A DNA stretch of 64,000 nucleotides. Source: Nocardioides sp. JQ2195. GTDB lineage: Bacteria; Actinomycetota; Actinomycetes; Propionibacteriales; Nocardioidaceae. Below are positions 24,986-34,037 of the stretch, piece by piece (position 1 is the first letter of the stretch; every line of letters starts with the position of its first letter). The stretch spans positions 2,790,001 to 2,854,000 of the forward strand of contig NZ_CP050902.1 of the NCBI RefSeq assembly GCF_012272695.1, given 5' to 3'. Under the pieces are notes generated by a model, which saw only the letters and a list, made by a program, of their open reading frames with translations, ran no database searches and was not told where the DNA came from. The translations under genes and the position numbers were made by a program.

Positions 24986-25813
24986 ATGCCTGCGTCGATC
25001 TGGGACCACGTGCTTGCACACGACCTCGAGGTCCCGACCGACCGACCGCTCGACGAGCTGACCACCGAGCTGACCATCATGCTGGGCAGCGCGGACGCCC
25101 ATCGCCGTGACGAGACCGCGCTCCGGGTGCTGGCCACCTGGATCCGCCGCGGGGTGTACGACGACCTGCTGGCCGGCCTTGGCGACGGCATGGTCGCCGG
25201 CCTCGCCATCGGGCTGGGCGAGGTCGGCACCGACACGGTCTTCCGCCGGAGCTGTTCCGCCCTGGTCCTGGCCGTGTGCCTCGACCGGAACCTGGAGGTC
25301 GCGGAGCTCTCCCCGGAGAAGGTCCTCGAGTGGGGTGACCGGTTGACGGGCTGGTTCGTCCGCGAGCAGGACCTCCGTGGCTGGGTGCCCGGCAAGGGCC
25401 GGGCCCACGCGATCGCCCACGGGGCCGACGCGGTCGGCGCCCTGGGACGCTCACCAGGTCTAGGCGTCAACGAGCTGACCGTGCTCCTCGACGTGCTGGC
25501 CGACCGGATCCTGGCCACCACCGAGCAACGACTGGTCCACGGCGAGCCGGACAGGCTCGCGGTCGCCACGTTGGAGATCCTGGGCCGTGACCTGGTGCCA
25601 CTCTCCGTGCTCGAGCCCTGGGTGGCGAGGATCGGAGCGTCCGCAGGCGGCCACGACGAGACCGCCATCGGCTTCAACGCCCATGCCTGCCTGCGCGCCC
25701 TGCACCTGCACCTGACCCTCGGGCGGCGACACCCCGCCGTTCGCGCGGACCTGGTGCTCGCGCTGGTCGACGTCCTCCGCGACCTCAACGCTGCCTACTT
25801 CGACGCCCACTGA
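24986..25813 (+). CDS. DUF2785-type protein
   Basis: A 275-residue mostly helical cytoplasmic protein with no catalytic motif. Conserved-looking segments are RRGVYDDLLAGLGDGMVAGL, FRRSCSALVLA and GWVPGKGRAHAIAHGADAVGALGRSP. I place it in DUF2785, a helical-repeat family of unknown function. ATG 24986 is the only start with a fitting N-terminus; the gene is divergent from pdtaS with 52 bp between them. Confidence 0.7.
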   Translation: MPASIWDHVLAHDLEVPTDRPLDELTTELTIMLGSADAHRRDETALRVLATWIRRGVYDDLLAGLGDGMVAGLAIGLGEVGTDTVFRRSCSALVLAVCLDRNLEVAELSPEKVLEWGDRLTGWFVREQDLRGWVPGKGRAHAIAHGADAVGALGRSPGLGVNELTVLLDVLADRILATTEQRLVHGEPDRLAVATLEILGRDLVPLSVLEPWVARIGASAGGHDETAIGFNAHACLRALHLHLTLGRRHPAVRADLVLALVDVLRDLNAAYFDAH

Positions 25814-25898
25814 CCCGCGTCCGCGCCGCGGGACGGCTCCGCCGCCTCCCGAACCGACTTCGGCCCCGTGGTTGCCGCGGGTGGTTAGTGTGACGCGC

Positions 25899-27566
25899 AT
25901 GACAGAAGCAGCGGAGCCGTCGCTCTCCGGCCACGCCGGAGAGCACGCCGTCCACGTGGCCCGGGCCCACGGCGTCGAAGCGATGTTCACCCTCTCGGGT
26001 GCGCACGTGTTCCCGATGTATGACGGGGCGGTCAAGGCCGATCCGCCGATGCGCATCGTCGACGTACGCCACGAGCAGACCGCCGCCTTCGCCGCCGAGG
26101 CGACCGGCAAGCTGACCCGGGTGCCGGGACTCGCGGTCCTGACCGCAGGGCCGGGCGTCACCAACGGCGTGAGTGCCGTCGCGCAGGCGCAGTTCGCCGG
26201 CTCCCCCATGGTCGTCGTCGGTGGGCGGGCTCCGCAGGGCCGCTGGGGCACCGGCAGCCTCCAGGAGCTCGACCAGCCGCCGATCCTCGCGCCCGTCGCG
26301 AAGCTCGCCAGGACCCTCCCCACCGCTGCCGACGTGGCCGGCGGCATGGATGAGGCGTTCACCGTCGCGGGCTCGTCCCACCGCGGACCGGTCTTCGTCG
26401 ACGTCCCCATGGATGAGTTCTTCAACACCGCCGACGTCGACTGGCACGGGCCACGACAGGTCGCGACGCAGCAGCCGGACCCGGACTCGATCTCGGCCAT
26501 CGCCGAGCTGATCGGCCACTCGCGACACCCGGTCATGGTGCTCGGCACCGATGTGTGGGCCGATCGGGCCGAGCACGCGGCGCTCGCCTTCGTCGAGCAG
26601 ATGGGGATGCCGACCATCACGAACGGCATGGGTCGCGGCGTGGTTCCCGGCGGCCACCCGCTGCTGGTGACCAAGGCCCGCGGGCAGGCGCTCGGACAGT
26701 CCGACCTGGTGATCGTGGTCGGCACTCCCCTGGACTTCCGCCTCGGCTACGGAGTGTTCGGCGGCAAGGACGGTGCCCAACCCGCCGAGGTGGTGCACAT
26801 CGCCGACTCCGAGCGGCAGGTCTCCGGGCACGCCACGCTGGCGGCGTCGGCCTTCGGTGACCTCTCGTTGACGTTCGAGGGGTTGGCGCGGGCCGTCGAC
26901 CGCGTGGTCCGCAAGCCGGACTGGACACCGTGGGTCACCAGCCTCCAGGACACCGTCCGGGCCACCGTCGAGCGCGACAGGACACTTCTCGGCGCCGAGG
27001 CCGATCCGATCCACCCGGCCCGCATCTACGGTGAGCTGGTCCCCCGGCTGGCCGACGACGCCGTGGTGATCGGGGACGGCGGGGACTTCGTCAGCTTCGC
27101 CGGGAAGTTCGTGGAGCCCCAGCGTCCGGGCGGCTGGCTGGACCCCGGGCCCTACGGTTGCCTCGGCGCGGGCCTTGGGTCGGCGATGGCGGCACGCATC
27201 GCCCGTCCGTCCTCCCAGGTGGTGCTGCTGCTCGGTGACGGTGCGGCCGGCTTCTCGCTGATGGATGTCGACTCGCTGGTGCGGCAAGACCTCCCGGTCG
27301 TGATGATCTGCGGCAACAACTCCGCCTGGGGCCTCGAGAAGGGCCCGATGCAGATGCTCTACGGCTATGACGTCGCGGCCGACCTCGCCCCGCGCACACC
27401 CTACGACGAGGTGGTCAGGGCTCTCGGCGGCGCCGGGGAGACGGTGACCGACCCCCAGCAGATCGGTGCCGCGATCGACCGGGCCTTCGCCTCCGGCGTG
27501 CCCTACCTCGTCAACGTGATCACCGACGTCGATGCCGCCTACCCCCGCAACACCTTCGGAATCTGA
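25899..27566 (+). CDS. Thiamine-diphosphate enzyme, acetolactate-synthase-like
   Basis: A 555-residue ThDP-dependent enzyme with the three-domain layout of acetolactate synthase. N-terminal PYR domain with RHEQTAAFAAEATGKLT (catalytic Glu) and TAGPGVTNGV; a central domain; C-terminal PP domain with GDGAAGFSLMDVDSLVRQDLPVVMICGNNSAWG (GDG-x-N metal site). It resembles the mycobacterial IlvG-type homologue more than the biosynthetic IlvB, and no IlvN regulatory gene is adjacent, so an isoleucine/valine role is uncertain. A GNAT gene starts 2 bases after its stop codon. Confidence 0.85.
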   Translation: MTEAAEPSLSGHAGEHAVHVARAHGVEAMFTLSGAHVFPMYDGAVKADPPMRIVDVRHEQTAAFAAEATGKLTRVPGLAVLTAGPGVTNGVSAVAQAQFAGSPMVVVGGRAPQGRWGTGSLQELDQPPILAPVAKLARTLPTAADVAGGMDEAFTVAGSSHRGPVFVDVPMDEFFNTADVDWHGPRQVATQQPDPDSISAIAELIGHSRHPVMVLGTDVWADRAEHAALAFVEQMGMPTITNGMGRGVVPGGHPLLVTKARGQALGQSDLVIVVGTPLDFRLGYGVFGGKDGAQPAEVVHIADSERQVSGHATLAASAFGDLSLTFEGLARAVDRVVRKPDWTPWVTSLQDTVRATVERDRTLLGAEADPIHPARIYGELVPRLADDAVVIGDGGDFVSFAGKFVEPQRPGGWLDPGPYGCLGAGLGSAMAARIARPSSQVVLLLGDGAAGFSLMDVDSLVRQDLPVVMICGNNSAWGLEKGPMQMLYGYDVAADLAPRTPYDEVVRALGGAGETVTDPQQIGAAIDRAFASGVPYLVNVITDVDAAYPRNTFGI

Positions 27567-27568
27567 GC

Positions 27569-28051
27569 GTGGAGATCCGACTCGCGCGATCCGACGAGCT
27601 GGTCCGCATCGGCGAGATCACGGAGACGGCGTATGCCGCGTTCACGTTGGGGCCGGCAGATCCCTACGTCGCGAAGCTGCGTGACGCAGCGAGCCGCGCC
27701 ACGGAGGCCCAGCTCTGGGTCGCGGACGACACCGGCGCCGTCCTGGGCAACGTCACCTGGTGTCCGAACGGCTCCATCTGGCGCGAGATCAGTCGTCCCG
27801 ACGAGGGGGAGTTCCGAATGCTCGCCGTTGCCCCGGAAGCGCAGGGGCGTGGCGTCGGCGAGGCGTTGGCCAGGCACTGCATCGCCCTCTCCCGGGCGGC
27901 CGGACACCGCGGCATGGTGTTGTCGTCGTTGGAGGACATGACGGCCGCGCATCGCCTCTACGGCCGGCTCGGGTTCTCCCGGCGGGCCGAGCGTGACTGG
28001 TCCCCCGCCCCGGGGGTGCAGCTGATCGCGTTCGAGCTGCCCTACGCCTGA
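27569..28051 (+). CDS. GNAT-family N-acetyltransferase
   Basis: A 160-residue acetyltransferase with the GNAT core. Motif A is LAVAPEAQGRGVGEALARHCI, whose acetyl-CoA pyrophosphate loop is Q/RGxGxA-like. Motif B is MTAAHRLYGRLGF. The substrate is unknown. GTG 27569 lies directly after the TPP-enzyme stop, so the two are co-transcribed. Confidence 0.85.
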   Translation: MEIRLARSDELVRIGEITETAYAAFTLGPADPYVAKLRDAASRATEAQLWVADDTGAVLGNVTWCPNGSIWREISRPDEGEFRMLAVAPEAQGRGVGEALARHCIALSRAAGHRGMVLSSLEDMTAAHRLYGRLGFSRRAERDWSPAPGVQLIAFELPYA

Positions 28052-28074
28052 CCCACGACCATCCGGGACCACGC

Positions 28075-28446
28075 TCAGAGCCGGGACAGGAACTTCTGCG
28101 TGTCGACGACGACCCGGGTCACCTCACCGCTGCCGACGAGCTTGCCGTTCATCCGGGCGGACACCGTGAAGCGCACGAGACGCCCGTCGACGTACGACGA
28201 GGCCGCAGCCACCACGACCTCGGCACCCACCGGGCTCGCTGCCAGGTGCTCGAGCGACATCCGGGTGCCCACCGAGGTCTCTCCCTCGCTCAGCAGGGAC
28301 TCGATCGCGACGCAGGTGACGGCTTCGCACCATGCCAGCAACCGGGGCGTGCCCAACACCTCCAACGTCCCGGACCCCACCGCCAGCGCGGTGTCGGCCG
28401 CGGTGACGGCGAAGGTGCGGGTGGCGGTCATCTCGGAAGGGGCCAT
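28075..28446 (-). CDS. Hot-dog-fold thioesterase-like protein
   Basis: A 123-residue single hot-dog domain of the FlK-like thioesterase type: TPRLLAWCEAVTCVAIESLL, then GTRMSLEHLAASPVGAEVVVAAASSYVDGRLVRFTV. It probably hydrolyses an acyl-CoA thioester; the substrate is unknown. ATG 28446 is selected because GGGGAAG lies 10 bases upstream. It is convergent with the GNAT gene. Confidence 0.75.
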   Translation of the reverse strand: MAPSEMTATRTFAVTAADTALAVGSGTLEVLGTPRLLAWCEAVTCVAIESLLSEGETSVGTRMSLEHLAASPVGAEVVVAAASSYVDGRLVRFTVSARMNGKLVGSGEVTRVVVDTQKFLSRL

Positions 28447-28490
28447 GCCGTGATTCTTCCCCATCACTGCCCCGTCCCCACGAAATGACG

Positions 28491-28521
28491 GAACCCCCTC
28501 GCCCAGGGGGCTCGGGGGTTC
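28491..28521. terminator. Terminator downstream of the bL37 gene
   Basis: GAACCCCC pairs with GGGGGTTC, with further internal GC pairing, 15 bases past the leftward bL37 stop codon. Confidence 0.7.
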
Positions 28522-28536
28522 TGCTGGCCCGAATGC

Positions 28537-28611
28537 TCAGGCGTTGGGGCGCTTGCCGTGGTTCGCGCCCTTCTTCTTGCGATCGCGGCGCTTGCGGCCT
28601 CGCTTGCTCAT
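28537..28611 (-). CDS. Ribosomal protein bL37 (24 residues)
   Basis: A 24-residue, extremely basic peptide beginning MSKRGRKRRDRKKK and ending HGKRPNA. It matches my recollection of bL37, the mini-protein seen in the mycobacterial large ribosomal subunit. It starts behind an excellent Shine-Dalgarno, AGGAGGACAC-ATG, and is followed by a terminator. It lies just downstream of sigR-rsrA. Confidence 0.85.
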   Translation of the reverse strand: MSKRGRKRRDRKKKGANHGKRPNA

Positions 28612-28678
28612 GTGTCCTCCTGGAGATCTTCGGCGGCCATTGTCGCAGCAAAGCGGCCGTCGCCGCCAATCGGCTCGG

Positions 28679-28942
28679 TCAGCGTTCGGTGATCTCGATC
28701 TGCACCTGGCGCAGCTGCACCAGCACGCGGTCACGCAGGCTGTTCGGCGCGGACTCGGAGCACGAGCGGGCAACGAGGGCCTTCACGGTGCGCTCGAGGT
28801 CGTACTTCTGGAGGCACGGGGCACACTCCTCGAGGTGGTGGCGCACCACCGAGCAGTCGGCCTCGTCGAGCTCGTTGTCGATCAGGTAGACGATGCGTTC
28901 GAGGTAGTCGGCACAGTCCTCGGCGGAGTTCGGGTCGTTCAC
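28679..28942 (-). CDS. rsrA: Zinc-containing anti-sigma factor RsrA
   Basis: An 87-residue ZAS-type redox anti-sigma factor that holds SigR until disulfide stress. The [13 protein letters not shown] segment gives the H-x3-C-x2-C zinc motif, with the additional N-terminal Cys (EDCADY). GTG 28942 overlaps the sigR stop by 4 bases, so sigma and anti-sigma are translationally coupled. Implies a mycothiol-based thiol system. Confidence 0.92.
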   Translation of the reverse strand: MNDPNSAEDCADYLERIVYLIDNELDEADCSVVRHHLEECAPCLQKYDLERTVKALVARSCSESAPNSLRDRVLVQLRQVQIEITER

Positions 28943-29580
28943 GAGTCCGCTCCCTTCGAGGCCGGGCGCACCAGGTCGTTGTCGCGGACGTAGCCGGACA
29001 ACATGTCCCGCAGCTGACGGCGGCCACGGTGCAGGCGGGACATGACCGTCCCGATCGGGGTGTCCATGATTTCTGCGATCTCCTTGTAGGGGAAGCCCTC
29101 GACGTCGGCGAGGTAGACGGCCAGGCGGAACTCCTCGGGGAGCCGCTGCAGCGCGTCCTTCACCTGCGAGTCAGGGAGGTGCTCCAGCGCCTCCATCTCG
29201 GCGGACTTGAGGCCCGTCGACGTGTGCGACTCGGCACGAGCGAGCTGCCAGTCCTCGACATCCTCAGCCATCGACTGCTGCGGCTGGCGCTGCTTCTTGC
29301 GATAGTTGTTGATGAACGTGTTGGTGAGGATCCGGTAGAGCCAGGCCTTCAGGTTCGTTCCGGGCTTGTACTGGCGGAAGGCGGAGAATGCCTTCGCGAA
29401 GGTCTCCTGGACGAGGTCTTCGGCATCGGTCGGGTTGCGGGTCATCCGCATGGCCGCTGAGTAGAGCTGGTCCAGGAAGGGCAGCGCGTCGCGCTCGAAG
29501 CGCAGTGAGCGTTCGGCGTCTGTTTCGTTGGCGAGGTCGACCTCGGACATGTCGACGTCGCTGGTGAGGGATTCAGTCAT
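28939..29580 (-). CDS. sigR: ECF sigma factor SigR (disulfide stress)
   Basis: A 213-residue ECF sigma factor. Region 2: [50 protein letters not shown]; region 4: [44 protein letters not shown]. It directs thiol-oxidative stress genes and is released from RsrA, encoded immediately downstream. ATG 29580 has GGAGGCG directly upstream; the frame stays open further upstream without support. Confidence 0.93.
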   Translation of the reverse strand: MTESLTSDVDMSEVDLANETDAERSLRFERDALPFLDQLYSAAMRMTRNPTDAEDLVQETFAKAFSAFRQYKPGTNLKAWLYRILTNTFINNYRKKQRQPQQSMAEDVEDWQLARAESHTSTGLKSAEMEALEHLPDSQVKDALQRLPEEFRLAVYLADVEGFPYKEIAEIMDTPIGTVMSRLHRGRRQLRDMLSGYVRDNDLVRPASKGADS

Positions 29581-29675
29581 CGCCTCCCAGCCTACGCGGG
29601 TCGTGGGACGTTCGAGTAGTGCGAGCACGTCTGGTTCAACCGGAGGAGCGTCCCAATGATTCCCGGGACCGGGCC

Positions 29676-30314
29676 TCAACGCCCGGTGACCTCGCGCACG
29701 ATCCACTCCAGTGTGGCCTCGACGACCATCGCCGTGACGTCGGAACCGGACAGCGGGGCCGTCCGCGGGACCTTCAACGAGTGATCGGCGAAGGGCACCT
29801 CGATCAGGTTGGTGCCCTCGGGAAATTCCTCGGGCCTGCCCATCGGGTCCCGCGCCCCCTGCACCACGAGCAACGGCACCCCGACCCCCGCGAGCTCGGA
29901 ACGCCGGGTCTTCTCGGGTCGGCCCGGCGGGTGCAGCGGGAACGAGAGGGCGAGCACGCCGGCGGCGGCGAGGCCGTGCGCACAGCGGGCCGCCGAGCGG
30001 GCACCGGCCGACCGCCCACCCACGATCAACGGTGTGCGCGGCCGGATCACCCCGGCTGCCGCCCGCAGCGCCACGTCGAGCGTCGGCGGCGCCGTGGCCA
30101 CCTTCTTGCCGGCCACCTTCCACGGCTGCTCGAGCCGGTGCACCGTGATCCCCTGCCCCGGCAGCGACGCCGTCAGCGCCTCCAGGTCAGGCGTGTCGAT
30201 TCCCGCACCGGCTCCGTGGCTGAGCAACAGCGTGGCCACCGGACGGCGAGACCGTGAGGAGACCAGCCGCGCGTCGCCGTACGGCGTGGCAACGATGCGC
30301 TCGACGTTGACCAT
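29676..30314 (-). CDS. Alpha/beta-hydrolase family protein (KANL3/TEX30-like)
   Basis: A 212-residue single-domain hydrolase with an oxyanion segment [16 protein letters not shown], nucleophile elbow GGRSAGAR and a late Asp ([11 protein letters not shown]) and His (ADHSLKVPR). This is the compact dienelactone-hydrolase-like type whose substrates are unknown. Its ATG overlaps the stop of the SRAP gene (ATGA), coupling it to that DNA-repair gene. Confidence 0.8.
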   Translation of the reverse strand: MVNVERIVATPYGDARLVSSRSRRPVATLLLSHGAGAGIDTPDLEALTASLPGQGITVHRLEQPWKVAGKKVATAPPTLDVALRAAAGVIRPRTPLIVGGRSAGARSAARCAHGLAAAGVLALSFPLHPPGRPEKTRRSELAGVGVPLLVVQGARDPMGRPEEFPEGTNLIEVPFADHSLKVPRTAPLSGSDVTAMVVEATLEWIVREVTGR

Positions 30315-31060
30315 CAGGGTGCCTCCTCCAGCGGAAGCGGCTTGATGAGGTCGGGTCCGTTGTTGCGGACGTTGCTGACCAGGGTCGAGACCGGATAGGC
30401 CTCCAGCTGGCCCGGGACCGCCGGTTCGAGCAGCGACAGCAGGTCGTCCCGGGACTTCTGCGTGGGATCCAGCCAGTCGGATCGCCGGTCCACGGGAACC
30501 ATCAGCGGCATCCTGTCGTGGATGTGGCCCAGCGAGTCCTCTGCGTCCGTGGTGATCACCGTGCACGTCCACCGGAAGCGGGCCGGGTCGTCGTCGGCCT
30601 TCGTGGGATCGCGCCAGATCTCGTAGAGGCCGGCCATCGCCAGCACCTCGCCGTCCTTGGGTCGGATGAAGAACGGCTGCTTCTTCGGCTTTCCGGCCTT
30701 GGTGAGCTCCTGCGTCGGGTACCACTCGAAGTAGCCGTCGGCCGGCAGCAGGCACCGTCTGGCCGCGAAGGCGCGACGGTAGGCCGGCTTCTCCGCCACG
30801 GTCTCCATGCGCGCGTTGATCATCCGGTTGCCGATCGACGGATCCTTGGCCCACGAGGGCACGAGCCCCCAGGTGAGCACCCGCAGCTGGCGCTGCTGCG
30901 GCCGGTCGTCCTTCTCGGGGCGCTCGAGGACGGCGTAGACCTCCTTGGTGGGCGCAACGTTGAAGTCAGCCTCGAGCGGCGCGGGAACCAGCGACTCCTG
31001 GACCTCGAACTCCTCGACCAGGTCCTCAGGCTGACGCGACGAGGCATAACGACCACACAT
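30314..31060 (-). CDS. SRAP-domain DNA-protein crosslink protein (YedK/HMCES family)
   Basis: Covalently captures abasic sites in single-stranded DNA through its N-terminal cysteine. The 248-residue product starts MCGRYA, giving Cys2 after Met removal. It has the active-site region INARMETVAEKPAYRRAFAARRCLLPADGYFEWY and GHIHDRMPLMV with the conserved His. Length is normal and it is complete. It heads a two-gene unit with the hydrolase. The region upstream is a 123-bp tandem repeat array. Confidence 0.93.
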   Translation of the reverse strand: MCGRYASSRQPEDLVEEFEVQESLVPAPLEADFNVAPTKEVYAVLERPEKDDRPQQRQLRVLTWGLVPSWAKDPSIGNRMINARMETVAEKPAYRRAFAARRCLLPADGYFEWYPTQELTKAGKPKKQPFFIRPKDGEVLAMAGLYEIWRDPTKADDDPARFRWTCTVITTDAEDSLGHIHDRMPLMVPVDRRSDWLDPTQKSRDDLLSLLEPAVPGQLEAYPVSTLVSNVRNNGPDLIKPLPLEEAP

Positions 31061-31071
31061 GCGCCGAGCCT

Positions 31072-31440
31072 AACTGTGCACGACGAAGGAGTGCACAGTC
31101 AGGACCGAGGCGGGTCGAGCGAGCCGCGCGACCGAGAACGAGGTCGCGACCGGCGGGTCGAGACACCCGGGACCGACGCAGGGCAGCAAGGCCCAACTGT
31201 GCACGACGAAGGAGCGCACAGTCAGGACCGAGGCGGGTCGAGCGAACCGCGCGACCGAGAACGAGGTCGCGACCGGCGGGTCGAGACACCCGGGACCGAC
31301 GCAGGGCAGCAAGGCCCAACTGTGCACGACGAAGGAGCGCACAGTCAGGACCGAGGCGGGTCGAGCGAACCGCGCGACCGAGAACGAGGTCGCGACCGGC
31401 GGGTCGAGACACCCGGGACCGACGCAGGGCAGCCAAGGCA
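31072..31440. repeat. Three tandem 123-bp repeats
   Basis: Units start at 31072, 31195 and 31318 and are nearly identical. Each begins with an inverted repeat CTGTGCAC ... GTGCACAG (copies 2 and 3 have one mismatch) and contains a GGTCGAG...GGGTCGAGAC REP-like part. The 408-bp gap 31061-31468 holds this array and no gene. Open frames through it arise because 123 is a multiple of 3. Confidence 0.92.
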
Positions 31441-31468
31441 ACCAGCGCCTCCGGCTGCGCGATCAGCG

Positions 31469-32251
31469 TCAGTGGCGGCAGAGCTCGTCGAGGAGCGAGG
31501 CCGCACCTGCGTCGGTCGGCGGCAGCCCCTCGATCCAGACCCGGGTCGGGTGGCCGGTCGTTGCCAGCATCGTGCGTATGAGCGCCACGCGGCGCCCCAG
31601 CCGGGCATCTCGTTCGACGACCACCACGACGCGGTTGGTGCCGGATCGGCCGATGGTCTCGGTGCCGTTGAAGACGGTTCTCACGACTTCCCCCAAGCGG
31701 GTCAGCCGGAGGGCACGTGAGAACTGGTCTTCGCCCCGGGCACCTCGACCCGGCCGATCGTCAGGGAGCTCCACGACCACGAGGGCATGGGTCTCACCCA
31801 GGTCCGCGGACCGGCGGCCGAGCTGCCCCCTGTACAGCTCGGACAGACGGCTGCGGATGTGCGCCAGGCTGGCGAGACCCGTGAGGGGATCCTCGCAGGA
31901 CAGCTGGTGCAGATAGGCCAGCGTCGACTCGCTCCAGGCCATGGACAGCGCCCGGACGTCCACGAAGGCCGGTTCCCCTCCCGTGACGAGGTGGGTCGTC
32001 CGGCTGAGCAGCTCGAGGGCCTCGTCGAGCGAGGCCCCGTCCCTGGCCAGCAGTCGTCCCGCCACCTCACAGGCCTCGGCAGAGCCAGATCCCGAGGCAA
32101 GGGCCTCCCCCACTGCCTCGAACTGAGCCGGCAACCCCTGCCGTGTCAGCTCGGACAGCTCAGCCCTTGCCCCGGAATCGTCCGTGGTGCTCCGTCGCGT
32201 CTTGGTTGCGAAGAAACCCACGGCCCTGCCCCTCCCGGTGTCATGCTCCAC
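31469..32251 (-). CDS. GGDEF-like protein lacking the catalytic motif
   Basis: The 260-residue product has an N-terminal helical region. From about residue 115 comes a stretch typical of a diguanylate cyclase entry (LSCEDPLTGLASLAHIRSRLSELYR). The GGDEF signature is missing; its place has GRSGTNRVVVVVERD. Loss of the active site suggests a sensor or binding role rather than c-di-GMP synthesis. It is divergent from the sigma-fusion gene across 177 bp, so a shared regulatory theme is possible. Confidence 0.65.
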   Translation of the reverse strand: MEHDTGRGRAVGFFATKTRRSTTDDSGARAELSELTRQGLPAQFEAVGEALASGSGSAEACEVAGRLLARDGASLDEALELLSRTTHLVTGGEPAFVDVRALSMAWSESTLAYLHQLSCEDPLTGLASLAHIRSRLSELYRGQLGRRSADLGETHALVVVELPDDRPGRGARGEDQFSRALRLTRLGEVVRTVFNGTETIGRSGTNRVVVVVERDARLGRRVALIRTMLATTGHPTRVWIEGLPPTDAGAASLLDELCRH

Positions 32252-32428
32252 GTCTCGTGACCATGGAACGGAGCCCCCGTGGGTTCATGACGCGACTTCG
32301 CAGATTTTCTCCAGAATCTTTTTCCTGCAGCCGATCGACGTGACCGAGCTCACCTGCCGGCCAGCGACTAACCTGTTTCGTGGAGCGCTTCCTGCGTCAT
32401 CAATTGCCGGTTGGATCGTTGGAGACAT

Positions 32429-34009
32429 GTGAGCACCACACTCCCCGAAGTCGAGGAACCGGGCGACGCCGAGCTGATCTCGGCCGTCCGAGGTGGTGAC
32501 GTGTCCGCCTACGGCGACCTGTTCGAGCGCCACGTGACCGCTGCCCGGCGACTCGCGCGTCAGCTCACCACTCCCTCGGACGCCGACGACCTCGTCTCCG
32601 ACGCCTTCACGAAGGTGCTCAAGGTGCTGCAGGGCGGAGGCGGACCGGATGTCGCCTTCCGCGCCTACCTGCTCACCGCCGTACGCCGCCTGCACGTCGA
32701 CAGGATCCGCGCCGGTTCGCGACTGCACACCACCGACGACATGGAGGCGTTCGACCCCGGCGTGCCGTTCCGGGACACCGCGGTCGAGGGCTTCGAGAAC
32801 GAAGCAGCCGCCAAGGCGTTCGCCTCGCTGCCCGAGCGCTGGCAGCTGGTCCTGTGGCACACCGAGGTCGAGGGTCAGAAGCCGGCCGAAGTCGCGACGA
32901 TCCTCGGCATGAGCGCCAACTCCGTGTCGGCCCTCGCCTACCGGGCCCGCGAGGGACTGCGGCAGGCCTTCCTCAACTCCCACGTGGAGGAGCTCGACAA
33001 GCCCGAGTGCCGGTGGACCCATGACCACCTCGGCGCCTACATCCGCAACGGGGTGTCGCGACGAGACGCGGCCAAGATCGAGAAGCACGTCGACGAGTGC
33101 CGCAGCTGCATGGCGATCTACCTGGAGCTGACCGAGGTGAACTCCAACCTCGGAGCACTGCTGGCCCCGCTCCTCCTCGGCACCTCCGTCGGCGCGGCCT
33201 ACCTCGCCGGGGCCGGATCGTTGGCGGCCAAGGGAGCCGTGCTGCTGTTCTTCGACCGGGCCAAGGACTTCGTCGCGGCGAACACCCAGATGGCCGCCGT
33301 GGGCGGGGTCGCGACGGTGGCCGCGGTGGCCGGTGTCTCGATCGCGGTGGCAGTCAACCAAGGAGATCGGCCGAACCAGCCCCCCGCCGCACAGATCGCG
33401 GCCCCTGACTCCACGGCACCGGCATCGCCAGGCGCCGACGCGCCCGCCAAGCGGAAGCCGAAGCCGAGCACCCCGCGGCCAGCCGTCCCGGCGGCGCCCG
33501 CCCCCGTCGCGGTGGACAGCCCCTTCCCGGTGGACAGCCCCGCCCCGGAGCCCGCCCCCACCCCGACCCCGACTCCCAGCCCGACCCCCACTCCCAACCC
33601 GAGCCCGACTCCCAGCCCGACGCCGTCACCGAGCCCGACCCCGAGGCCCACGCCCACCCCCACGCCGACGCAGGACCCCGAGGCAGACCTGACCGTCACC
33701 GCCTCCGCAGAGCAGATGGGAAGCTCCACCCTCTGGAAGGTGGCCGTCACGGTCAGCCACGGCCCCGCCACGCTGGACATCACCAGTGACAACCCGGTGG
33801 TCGTGCTCGACCTGCTCGATCCGCGGTGCAGCAGGATCGGGATCGGCACCCTCACCTGCCGGATCGACGGCGCCGGCGGCGAATCCTTCGACCTCACGGC
33901 GATGAAGGTCCTCGCTGACACCAGCCTCACCTTCACCGTCACCCCGGGTGACGGGACCGACGACGCCGACCCGGCCAACAACAGCCGAACCGTGCTGCTG
34001 TCCCGGTGA
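32429..34009 (+). CDS. ECF sigma factor fused to zinc-finger, membrane and extracellular domains
   Basis: The 526-residue product joins parts usually made as two or more proteins. Sigma region 2 is at about residues 15-90 and region 4 at about 120-180 ([23 protein letters not shown]). An anti-sigma-like zinc finger follows at about 185-225 (H-x3-CRSC). Two hydrophobic segments lie near 235-255 and 285-305. A long Pro/Thr/Ser linker spans about 350-415, and a beta-rich C-terminal domain follows. The linker could cross the wall. GTG 32429 has GGAG 6 bases upstream. This implies a sigma factor tethered to the membrane and released or modulated by an external signal (inference). Confidence 0.82.
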   Translation: MSTTLPEVEEPGDAELISAVRGGDVSAYGDLFERHVTAARRLARQLTTPSDADDLVSDAFTKVLKVLQGGGGPDVAFRAYLLTAVRRLHVDRIRAGSRLHTTDDMEAFDPGVPFRDTAVEGFENEAAAKAFASLPERWQLVLWHTEVEGQKPAEVATILGMSANSVSALAYRAREGLRQAFLNSHVEELDKPECRWTHDHLGAYIRNGVSRRDAAKIEKHVDECRSCMAIYLELTEVNSNLGALLAPLLLGTSVGAAYLAGAGSLAAKGAVLLFFDRAKDFVAANTQMAAVGGVATVAAVAGVSIAVAVNQGDRPNQPPAAQIAAPDSTAPASPGADAPAKRKPKPSTPRPAVPAAPAPVAVDSPFPVDSPAPEPAPTPTPTPSPTPTPNPSPTPSPTPSPSPTPRPTPTPTPTQDPEADLTVTASAEQMGSSTLWKVAVTVSHGPATLDITSDNPVVVLDLLDPRCSRIGIGTLTCRIDGAGGESFDLTAMKVLADTSLTFTVTPGDGTDDADPANNSRTVLLSR

Positions 34010-34037
34010 TCACCGAGCCACTCGATACCCTTCGACC

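Noticed and set aside
31026-31436. Repeat-containing proteins on either strand across the 123-bp array
   Set aside because: Frames stay open only because the unit is a multiple of 3; there is no ribosome-binding site or family match.
31072-31440. CRISPR array
   Set aside because: Three near-identical 123-bp units follow one another directly; there are no unique spacers and no cas genes.
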